The position numbers and the translations under genes are program-made. Below are positions 1-4,832 of a stretch of 9,603 bases of DNA, piece after piece (position 1 is the first letter of the stretch; each line of letters begins with the position of its first letter). The stretch covers positions 1-9,603 of the forward strand of contig JAFMSC010000128.1 of the NCBI GenBank assembly GCA_017353825.1, given 5' to 3'. The notes under the pieces are model-generated. The model was not told the DNA's origin, ran no database searches, and saw only the letters and a list, made by a program, of their open reading frames with translations. This stretch comes from Hyphomicrobiaceae bacterium (GTDB lineage Bacteria > Pseudomonadota > Alphaproteobacteria > Rhizobiales > Hyphomicrobiaceae).

Positions 1-198
1 CGGCGGTGGCAGATCGACGCCCGCGCGCCTCGCCTCGGAAAGGCCGATGGCGACGGCCTGCTGCGGCGACCGCGCGCCGTGCTTGCCGCGACGGATCTTG
101 TGGACCTCCGCGCGCACGAACTGGCCGGCTTGCGTAGTTGCCGCCTTGCCTGCGCGCTTGGCTTTGCGCGCCCTCTCGATGGTGCGTTTCTCAGGCAT
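1..198 (-). CDS. DUF6496 family protein, 5' part only
   Basis: The reading frame opens with ATG at 198 and stays open for 66 codons to the window edge, so the C-terminus is missing. The start is supported by GGGAG about eight bases upstream on the minus strand. The protein begins MPEKRTIERARKAKRAGKAA, which is strongly basic. It continues through QFVRAEVHKIRRGKHGARS and QQAVAIGLSEARRAGVDLPP. This matches the small DUF6496 family as I know it, with its FVREE-hhIRxGKHGARSxxQAIAIGLSxARRAGVxLPPP core. The biochemical function of the family is not established. The basic, lysine/arginine-rich composition would suit nucleic-acid binding, but that is inference. No partner gene is visible on its 5' side, where about 590 bases are empty of convincing genes. 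The family call is confident; the function is unknown. Confidence 0.85.
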   Translation of the reverse strand, partial: MPEKRTIERARKAKRAGKAATTQAGQFVRAEVHKIRRGKHGARSPQQAVAIGLSEARRAGVDLPPP

Positions 199-327
199 GA
201 CACCCACTCCCGCAGCCTCGCAGGTGCGACCCGAGCACACCTTGCTGAGCTTTACCCGAATTCACACACGGGCAGAACGCACACATTGCCCTTTTGATCC
301 GCAAGGGCTCGACGTGGGAGGTGCCGT

Positions 328-351
328 TGGTGCCCGCGGTGGTGCCCGCGG
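328..351. repeat. 12-bp tandem duplication
   Basis: TGGTGCCCGCGG occurs twice head to tail with no mismatch (328-339 and 340-351). It lies in non-coding DNA. It fits the pattern of short adjacent duplications seen elsewhere in the window. Confidence 0.85.
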
Positions 352-397
352 TCCGGCTGCAAGGCTGTCCTCAACCCGTGAGGAGCCGATAAACCAT

Positions 398-423
398 AAC
401 CGCAATCGGCACGCGTTGCGGTT
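398..423 (+). terminator. weak terminator-like hairpin
   Basis: AACCGCAA at 398-405 is the perfect reverse complement of TTGCGGTT at 416-423, with a ten-base loop between them. The right arm runs into two more T residues, giving only a four-T run. The short stem, large loop and minimal T-tract make this a weak candidate. No plus-strand gene ends just before it, so it may be fortuitous. Confidence 0.2.
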
Positions 424-791
424 TTCGTCGTGGCCAGCGTGGCAGCTCAAAGCCGCCCGCCTCGATACCAGGGGTGCAATACGAATACGCGACCTTGAGA
501 GGGAGCGAAGGGATTACCCAACGCAGGCCGGCGCCGTGGGTGGTCACGACCCTCGCAGGTTTCAACGCCGCCGTTCCCGGCGCCGCGCTGCTCGCGGTGC
601 GTGTCATCGCCTCGTGCGGTGATAGACGGCACGGGCAACTGGCCGGCATGGCCTACGCGCGTCGGCGCGCAGCCTGGGCGCGCATCTATTCCCGTTTCAA
701 CAAGGTGGTTTGCCGCATCGTCGCCGTGTGCCGCTTCGACATGAAGACGTGCAGAAGGAGACGTTCAGAAGGGCCGCTTCCTCGGCAACAA

Positions 792-1055
792 TCATTGGTC
801 GGCCGCTGTGGCCTCGATCGGGCTCCGGGGCCCAGCCGCGCTTCCCTCGCGCCAGATGTGGTAGCCGTAGCTGCGCAGGGCGTGCATTACGGCCTCCGGG
901 TCGAGTTCCGCCGGAAGCGGTTCGTCGAGGTCGAACACCCTGCGCAGGCGCCAGCCGGCGTACCACGCGGCGCCCGGCGGAATGTTCGTGGCGTCCCTGT
1001 CGAAAGAGACCGCAAACAGACCCTCATCGTTCCTGCATTGGAACAGGTAGGCCAT
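792..1055 (-). CDS. small uncharacterised protein (87 aa)
   Basis: I do not recognise the family with certainty, but this frame reads like a real small protein. It begins MAYLFQCRNDEGLFAVSFDR and continues through a WRLRRVFDLDEPLPAELDPE segment to HALRSYGYHIWRE, followed by a low-complexity acidic/alanine tail. Aromatic and hydrophobic residues are regularly spaced and the composition is balanced, unlike the arginine/proline-rich shadow frames nearby. I chose ATG 1055 because the sequence becomes protein-like there. An upstream in-frame ATG at 1103 would add 16 residues starting MERMNALWASGARRAS. Neither start has a strong Shine-Dalgarno sequence. There is no signal peptide or membrane segment, so a soluble cytoplasmic protein is likely. 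It stands alone on the minus strand with no operon partner, and its function is unknown. Confidence 0.55.
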   Translation of the reverse strand: MAYLFQCRNDEGLFAVSFDRDATNIPPGAAWYAGWRLRRVFDLDEPLPAELDPEAVMHALRSYGYHIWREGSAAGPRSPIEATAADQ

Positions 1056-1303
1056 CGAAGCGCGGCGAGCGCCCGAAGCCCAGAGTGCATTCATCCGTTC
1101 CATTGGACTTCAACAATGCCTGGCCCAATGGGTTCCAGGCCCAGCGAATGTGGCAGCACGGTCGTGAGTCGGACGAATGCTCCACGCTTCCTTGGCGCGC
1201 GGTCCTCTTTCGTCCACGGTCGGCCGGTGCCGTCCCTCCCTGCCGCGCTGCCGCCGGCACCTTCCCTGAACCCTTTTCCACCCTAGGCCGTCTCGTCCGG
1301 GTA

Positions 1304-1383
1304 GTCCATGGGCCGGTCCATGCCTTGGGCCTGTCCATGCCATGAGCCTGTCCATGCCATGGACCGGTCGATGCCATGGGCTC
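1304..1383. repeat. 17-bp tandem repeat array (four full units plus a partial)
   Basis: Four head-to-tail units of exactly 17 bp occupy 1316-1332, 1333-1349, 1350-1366 and 1367-1383. The consensus is approximately GTCCATGCCATGGGCCT. A shortened first unit lies at 1304-1315, and a trace of the motif (GATGGGCT) follows at 1384. Each unit carries a CCATGG-like palindromic core. The units differ from one another at a few positions, so the array is not freshly expanded. A 17-bp period shifts frame each unit, which argues against a coding repeat. Confidence 0.9.
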
Positions 1384-1531
1384 GATGGGCTGCGGCCTTC
1401 GAGGTTTGGCGGAGGCAAAGGCGGGGCGCCCTACAGTCATGCTCGCGCCTGGGTGCGCACCCTCGAGGCCATTCGAGCCCGGGGAACTGCGGTGGCGGCC
1501 TCGCGTTTTCGCATTGGCAAGCGCCAGAGGA

Positions 1532-1583
1532 TGGGCCAAGCCGCGGAACCCGGCAGTTGGGCCAACCCGCGGAACGCGGCAGG
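1532..1583. repeat. 26-bp direct duplication
   Basis: Two adjacent 26-bp copies (1532-1557 and 1558-1583) share the pattern TGGGCCAA-CCGCGGAAC-CGGCAG and differ at three positions. The second copy runs into the AGGAG Shine-Dalgarno sequence of the downstream DUF2267 relic. It therefore lies in what was the leader of that gene. Confidence 0.9.
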
Positions 1584-1592
1584 AGCACGGCC

Positions 1593-1745
1593 ATGAGTGC
1601 CACCGGGGCTCGACGTTCTCAACAAGACGGTGCGACCGACATCTGGCTCGGGGAGATCCAACTCCAAGATCGGACCCGGACCGGCGCGGCGCCGGCATGT
1701 CCTTGGCGCCGCGCGCGTAGGCTCGCGCGACTGGGAAGGGGTCAA
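1593..1745 (+). pseudogene. DUF2267 family gene remnant with several frame disruptions
   Basis: ATG 1593 follows AGGAG (1581-1585) at a good distance and encodes MSATG. The homology then moves to the next frame for GLDVLNKTV (about 1606-1632). It returns to the first frame for TDIWLGEI (1635-1658) and shifts again for HVLGA, five residues, RD, three residues, V (about 1696-1743). In order and spacing these fit the N-terminal half of DUF2267 proteins as I know them (TGL-VFDKT--T--WL-EI--D-GPDR--A---L-AVLHALRDRLPV). No single frame carries the whole pattern. The expected LGAQLPxLVRGxYYxGW half is not recognisable before the CBS gene begins. The gene therefore looks disrupted and 3'-truncated. 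Intact DUF2267 genes often sit among the same kind of small stress genes; their role is not established. Sequencing errors could explain single shifts, but the missing second half argues for real decay. Confidence 0.6.
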
Positions 1746-1840
1746 CGGCGCCCTGTCGAAGCCGGTGTGCCGGCCGTGTGCGGACAGCGCAACGGAACTG
1801 GAAAGCAATTGCCTGAACGATCGCTAGAAAGGACGGAGCT

Positions 1841-2296
1841 ATGAGAGTGAGCGAAGTCATGACACGCGATGTGCGCATCGCCAATCCAACCGACACCATC
1901 CGCCAGGCCGCCCAGACAATGGCGGCGATCGACGCCGGGGTCATCCCCGTCGCCGAGAACGACCGGCTGGTGGGCATGATCACCGACCGCGACATCGCCG
2001 TGCGTGCTGTCGCCGCCGGCAAGTCGCCCGACGCCTCGATTCGAGAGGTGATGAGCACGGACGTGTGCTACTGTTTCGACGACCAGGAGATCGGCGACGT
2101 GGCCACCAACATGGCCGGTATCCAGGTGCGGCGGCTGCCCGTGGTCAACCGCGACAAGCGGCTCGTCGGCATCTTTTCACTGGGCGATATCGCGCGGGCG
2201 CACAACCAGGATCAGCCCGCCGTGCAGGCGCTGTGCGGTATCTGCGAGCCGGGCGTGCAGCACTCGCAGGCCGGCGACGGGCAGGCACGGGCATAA
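1841..2296 (+). CDS. CBS-pair domain protein
   Basis: This 151-residue protein consists almost entirely of two CBS motifs forming one Bateman module. CBS1 spans about residues 7-60 and ends with GMITDRDIAVR (45-55). CBS2 spans about 70-122 and contains VRRLPVVNRDKRLVGIFSLG. CBS pairs bind adenosyl ligands such as AMP, ATP or SAM and usually regulate partner proteins. Stand-alone ones resemble hypoxic-response-protein-like stress proteins. The ATG start is supported by AAAGGACGGAG just upstream. The protein is soluble, with no signal or membrane segment. The tail after CBS2 contains LCGIC (C132, C135), and C76 and C78 lie in DVCYC. It follows the DUF2267 relic and abuts the FPASDP-motif gene, so the latter is probably co-transcribed. 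No partner enzyme is identifiable, so its regulatory target is unknown. Confidence 0.93.
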   Translation: MRVSEVMTRDVRIANPTDTIRQAAQTMAAIDAGVIPVAENDRLVGMITDRDIAVRAVAAGKSPDASIREVMSTDVCYCFDDQEIGDVATNMAGIQVRRLPVVNRDKRLVGIFSLGDIARAHNQDQPAVQALCGICEPGVQHSQAGDGQARA

Positions 2297-2560
2297 GTGC
2301 GATCGGTGGTGCGCAGCAGGGATCACGCCAAGTCGCGAGGAAGCAGGTCGCGAGGAAGTAGCTCGCGCGCCAGCAAGTCCGGTGAGCAAAGACGTGATGA
2401 CGCCCTAGAGATGACCTTCCCAGCGAGCGATCCGCCGGCATCTGGGCGCGCCACCGGCACGGAGCCGCCGGGGCGGCCCCCGGACCGGAGGGCCCCCGTC
2501 GTCTCCGAGGAGGAGATTGAGCGCGCTAGGCGCGGAGGTCAGCGGATCTCCGCCAGGTAG
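2297..2560 (+). CDS. small basic protein with a DDALEMTFPASDPP motif
   Basis: The frame opens with GTG immediately after the TAA stop of the CBS gene, giving 87 residues. The first 33 are serine/arginine/lysine-rich and include a 15-base in-frame repeat (SRGSR-SRGSS-SRASK). Next comes RRDDALEMTFPASDPPASG, the hallmark of a widespread group of very small proteobacterial proteins with D-AL-x-TFPASDPP cores. A proline-rich linker leads to an acidic helix (VSEEEIERARR). No function is established for the group, which commonly sits among stress-related small genes. The exact start is uncertain: other GTG codons follow within the first five codons, and no clear Shine-Dalgarno sequence is seen. Direct abutment to the CBS stop suggests translational coupling. 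The last 22 bases overlap the 3' end of the convergent GntR gene. Confidence 0.7.
   Translation: MRSVVRSRDHAKSRGSRSRGSSSRASKSGEQRRDDALEMTFPASDPPASGRATGTEPPGRPPDRRAPVVSEEEIERARRGGQRISAR
2330..2366 (+). repeat. in-frame 15-bp repeat in the FPASDP-motif gene
   Basis: The phrase TCGCGAGGAAG recurs at 15-base spacing, with a third, diverged copy (CTCGCGCGCC). It encodes successive SRGSR, SRGSS and SRASK pentapeptides, so the repeat keeps the reading frame and forms the basic N-terminal tail. Confidence 0.75.
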
Positions 2561-3264
2561 TAGCCGCCTGGCAGATGGACGTGGGCGAGGCGCCATTCCA
2601 CTGGACGGCGGCCACCCATCATGACGAGGACGCGGTCAAGTACGACGACGTGCGTTCCTGGCGCCGTGCCGAGCATGTTGGCCACGGCAACCGGAGGTGC
2701 TGCCGCATACACCCGCTCGCGCGCATTGCCCAGGAGCACGCCGTACTCGTGGGCAAGCGCGGCGATCTGGTCGGCTGTCTCGCGCCTTGCTTCCAGGCCA
2801 GGAAAGAGGTCGGCGGGCAGCACGGACTCCTCAACCGCGAACGGCGCCCCGCGATGCATCCGCACGCGCTTCAGCCGGTACACGTCGTCTCCGGCAGCCA
2901 GCTGGAGGCGGTCGCGCTCGACCTCCCCGGCCGCCCCTCGCGCGATCTCCGACGACTTGAGCTGTCCGCGCACGCGCTCGCCGTCAGGGCCATGCACCAT
3001 CGTGAAGCGCGTGGCCAGCTCTGCCGAGCAGGGGTCGCTCACGAACGTGCCGCGACCCTGCTGACGCACGATGAGGCGGTCCGTCTCCATCATCTGGAGG
3101 GCCTTACGCACGGTGCCGGCGCTGACGCCGATCTCGCGCGCGAGGTCGCCCTCGCTTGGAATGGCGGCGCCCGGCAATAGGCCGCCGCTTGCGATGCGCT
3201 CTGCAAGCGCGTCCCGCACCTGCAGGTAAAGCGGTCGATTAGAAAATGTCACTGGGTTCCCCAC
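2539..3264 (-). CDS. GntR family transcriptional regulator, HutC/UTRA type
   Basis: This 241-residue protein is of normal length for the HutC subfamily. Residues about 10-76 form the GntR winged helix (PLYLQVRDALAERIASGGLL, PSEGDLAREIGVSAGTVRKA, GRGTFVSD). Residues about 95-238 form a UTRA effector domain, with VYRLKRVRMHRGAPFAVEES typical of its ligand-binding core and a closing VEWRLAHVHLPGGYYLAEI. Such proteins bind operators as dimers and are released by a small ligand, often a sugar phosphate, amino acid derivative or other catabolite. The start is GTG 3264; a second in-frame GTG at 3252 is possible, and neither has a strong ribosome binding site. No catabolic operon lies beside it, so its target and ligand are unknown. 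The dyad at 3316-3328 upstream could be an autoregulatory site. It converges with the FPASDP-motif gene, overlapping by 22 bases. Confidence 0.93.
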   Translation of the reverse strand: MGNPVTFSNRPLYLQVRDALAERIASGGLLPGAAIPSEGDLAREIGVSAGTVRKALQMMETDRLIVRQQGRGTFVSDPCSAELATRFTMVHGPDGERVRGQLKSSEIARGAAGEVERDRLQLAAGDDVYRLKRVRMHRGAPFAVEESVLPADLFPGLEARRETADQIAALAHEYGVLLGNARERVYAAAPPVAVANMLGTAPGTHVVVLDRVLVMMGGRRPVEWRLAHVHLPGGYYLAEIR

Positions 3265-3589
3265 GCAGCACTTAGGATTGGCCCGAGTCTAAAGCATGAG
3301 CTCCGCCGTGTAACCCGCAACTGTTGCGAAGGTTCCGCGCGAGCAGACGTTTTCGCTTGAGGTTGCCAATCGAGATGCCGTGAACGCCGGCACAGATCGG
3401 CTGCCGCGAACCGCTGTCGCGCGCTGGGCGGAGAGATGAACCGCCTGGTATCTGAGCAGCGCCCTGGTATGAGCTCCCTGGCAGTGCAACGGCTGCGGAA
3501 CCGATCCGTCGCCAGGCGCGGCCACTCAACAAACGTCGAAGCGTTGGCAAGCCTGAGTTGGTTTTGCGGGCTGTGCGACCCGGGCAGGG
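3265..3589. other. intergenic region upstream of the GntR gene
   Basis: No convincing gene is present on either strand; open frames here are arginine-rich shadows. The region must hold the GntR promoter (minus strand) and the 3' trailer of the glutaredoxin-DinB gene. It contains a perfect 6+1+6 dyad (3316-3328) and two CCTGGTAT words 19 bases apart (3444-3451, 3463-3470). No clear terminator was found after the glutaredoxin-DinB stop. Confidence 0.5.
3316..3328. promoter_or_regulatory. candidate operator dyad CGCAACTGTTGCG
   Basis: CGCAAC and GTTGCG form a perfect inverted repeat around a single T, about 50 bases upstream of the GntR start. Position and symmetry suit an autoregulatory operator, but the sequence does not resemble a GntR-family site that I know. 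The call rests on position only. Confidence 0.25.
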
Positions 3590-4387
3590 CTAGGCTGCCG
3601 GCCGCTCGTCGTCCCAGACCTTTTCGGGCATGGGCAGCCCGGCGAAGGCGGCGGGCCCGAGCGGTCCGTTGGGCGGGATCCCCAGCATGCCGAGCACCAT
3701 CATCATCTGGCGCACGTGCTGGCCAGAGTGCCAGGTGGTGCGCTCCAGGAACTCGTGTAGCGTCACGTCGCCGTAATAGACGTTGGCTTTGCGCGCGAAA
3801 TCCGTGGTCTGCCCGGGCCCGTCCCACCAGGCCTCGAAACGCGTGAGCACGTCCGCCCCGTAGCCGAGGATTTGGGCCTTCCCGTCCTGCCCCGGCGCCG
3901 GGATGCGGCCATAGACGCCTTCCTTCATGGGCAGGCCCTGCACCTCGTGCTCCAGGAACGCATCGGCGATGTTGAAGGTGTGGTAGGCGAGCTGGGCGTA
4001 GCTGCGCGGCCGGTGGGGCAGCAGGGTGCCGAGCTTGGCATCCGGGATTTGCGCGAACAGCCGTTGCGCCGCTTGTTGGATGGTGACGAGCCGCGCCGCC
4101 AGCTGCTCGGGCGGTAGGATCTGCGCGCCGCCCCAGGGAATGCCGGCCACGCGCGCCACGTCGCGCAGCACCTGGCCGTTGGCCCAGTCATTCCCGCGCC
4201 GCACGATTGGTACGGAGCGCACGCCCAGGGCGGCCAGCTCGGCGAATGCGTCCTTGTCTTCCAGCACGTTGACCGACACGAACGGCACGCCGTGCTTGGC
4301 GAGGAACTCCTTCATCCTGAGGCAGCTGGTGCAGCCCGGCTGCCAGTAGGCTTTCACGATCGCGGCGTCGGTGGTGGTGGCGGGCAT
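3590..4387 (-). CDS. glutaredoxin-DinB domain fusion protein
   Basis: ATG 4387 is fixed by GAGGAGG seven bases upstream; the open frame extends further 5' but only through repeat-like, non-protein sequence. The product is 265 residues. Residues about 9-85 form a glutaredoxin-like thioredoxin fold: VKAYWQPGCTSCLRMKEFLA carries a CTSC redox motif (C19, C22), and RSVPIV supplies the cis-proline (P60). Residues about 95-240 form a DinB/YfiT-like four-helix domain with candidate metal-binding histidines H136 (YHTFN), H220 and H224 (TWHSGQH). DinB-like proteins often serve as bacillithiol- or mycothiol-type thiol transferases, so a redox partner domain makes sense. The actual substrate is unknown, and in a proteobacterium glutathione is the likely thiol. 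There is no signal peptide, so it should be cytoplasmic. It is divergent from the histidine kinase gene across a 445-base repeat-rich region. Confidence 0.88.
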   Translation of the reverse strand: MPATTTDAAIVKAYWQPGCTSCLRMKEFLAKHGVPFVSVNVLEDKDAFAELAALGVRSVPIVRRGNDWANGQVLRDVARVAGIPWGGAQILPPEQLAARLVTIQQAAQRLFAQIPDAKLGTLLPHRPRSYAQLAYHTFNIADAFLEHEVQGLPMKEGVYGRIPAPGQDGKAQILGYGADVLTRFEAWWDGPGQTTDFARKANVYYGDVTLHEFLERTTWHSGQHVRQMMMVLGMLGIPPNGPLGPAAFAGLPMPEKVWDDERPAA

Positions 4388-4549
4388 TTTCGTCCTCCTC
4401 GGCTTCCGCGGAGGATACTGTCTTCCCGGACCTGCGCAAAGCGGAAGCGAAGGCGGCCGACCCCTCCCGCCTTCTGCGACATTGGAGGCGGCCTGGAACC
4501 AACGCCGTCCATCCCCAATTACAAGCACAGTGCAGCGACGCGCAACCTG

Positions 4550-4603
4550 TGCTCGCTGGGAGCTGGTATGTGCGGCTGCTCGCTGGGAGCTGGTGTGTGC
4601 GGC
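4550..4603. repeat. 27-bp direct duplication
   Basis: Two adjacent 27-bp copies (4550-4576 and 4577-4603) share TGCTCGCTGGGAGCTGGT and the ending TGTGCGGC. They differ at a single position (A versus G), so the duplication looks recent. It lies upstream of the glutaredoxin-DinB start in non-coding DNA. Confidence 0.93.
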
Positions 4604-4637
4604 CCGAAGACGGGGCACGCGCGGGGCCGACCGCGAT

Positions 4638-4727
4638 GGGGTAAACTTATCGCGTAAGCTCATGGGATGAGCTCATGGGGTAAGCTCATGGGGTAAGCTC
4701 ATGGGGTAAGCTCTGGGGTGAGCTTGA
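4638..4727. repeat. 13-bp tandem repeat array, seven units
   Basis: Seven consecutive units with consensus GGGGTAAGCTCAT start at 4638, 4651, 4664, 4677, 4690, 4703 and 4715. All are 13 bp except the sixth, which is 12 bp. The central units at 4677 and 4690 are identical, while the outer ones diverge (the first reads GGGGTAAACTTAT and the last GGGGTGAGCTTGA). The third unit creates a perfect ten-base palindrome, ATGAGCTCAT (4667-4676). The array ends about 105 bases before the kinase start, in the region expected to carry its promoter. Conserved centre and diverged edges are typical of arrays that expand by slippage; a protein-binding role is possible but unproven. Confidence 0.93.
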
Positions 4728-4832
4728 GCGGTATGGCCCACGAGGTCCACCCTGCGCGAGGCCGCGGATTATCCCGCAACGGTCGCGCCGTGTCTGCTGC
4801 CGCCACCGTGGTTGTGCAACCGAGGATCGTCC

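Larger units (their letters stand above)
199..791. other. gene-poor stretch, no convincing coding region
   Basis: I see no reading frame here with recognisable protein character. The open frames are GC-rich, arginine/proline-heavy shadows without plausible ribosome binding sites. The stretch contains a 12-bp tandem duplication (328-351) and a small inverted repeat (398-423), annotated separately. It presumably carries the promoter of the DUF6496 gene near its left end and the 3' trailer of the small minus-strand gene at its right end. No strong promoter could be picked out. Confidence 0.5.
1056..1592. other. repeat-containing intergenic stretch
   Basis: No credible gene is visible here. Long open frames on both strands are GC-rich artefacts; the longest minus-strand one runs antisense into the CBS gene and through the 17-bp repeat. 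The notable content is the 17-bp tandem array (1304-1383) and the 26-bp duplication (1532-1583), both annotated separately. The right end contains the Shine-Dalgarno sequence AGGAG (1581-1585) of the disrupted DUF2267 gene. Confidence 0.5.
4388..4832. other. divergent intergenic region with repeats
   Basis: This region separates the glutaredoxin-DinB gene (minus) from the histidine kinase gene (plus) and should contain both promoters. No gene is recognisable. The main content is a 27-bp duplication (4550-4603) followed closely by a seven-unit 13-bp array (4638-4727). I could not identify confident -35/-10 pairs in this GC-rich background. Confidence 0.5.

Noticed and set aside
371..649. Possible decayed SPFH/slipin fragment on the minus strand (GLRWVIPSL, VPIAVMVYR)
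   Set aside because: A few residues resemble slipin landmarks, but spacing is imperfect, no other landmarks are firm, and chance is likely in this composition.
474..1286. 270-codon plus-strand open frame
   Set aside because: It overlaps the better-looking small minus-strand gene, lacks a ribosome binding site and reads as arginine/proline-rich shadow.
1024..2058. Long minus-strand open frame (344 codons)
   Set aside because: It runs antisense through the well-supported CBS gene and through the 17-bp array; composition is arginine/proline-rich and it has no recognisable domain.
4388..4663. N-terminal extension of the glutaredoxin-DinB frame
   Set aside because: The extension encodes the 27-bp duplication and non-protein-like sequence, whereas ATG 4387 has an excellent Shine-Dalgarno sequence and begins the family domain.
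4638..4727. Replication iterons or a CRISPR array
   Set aside because: The units are contiguous 13-bp repeats with no spacers, and no rep or cas gene is present.
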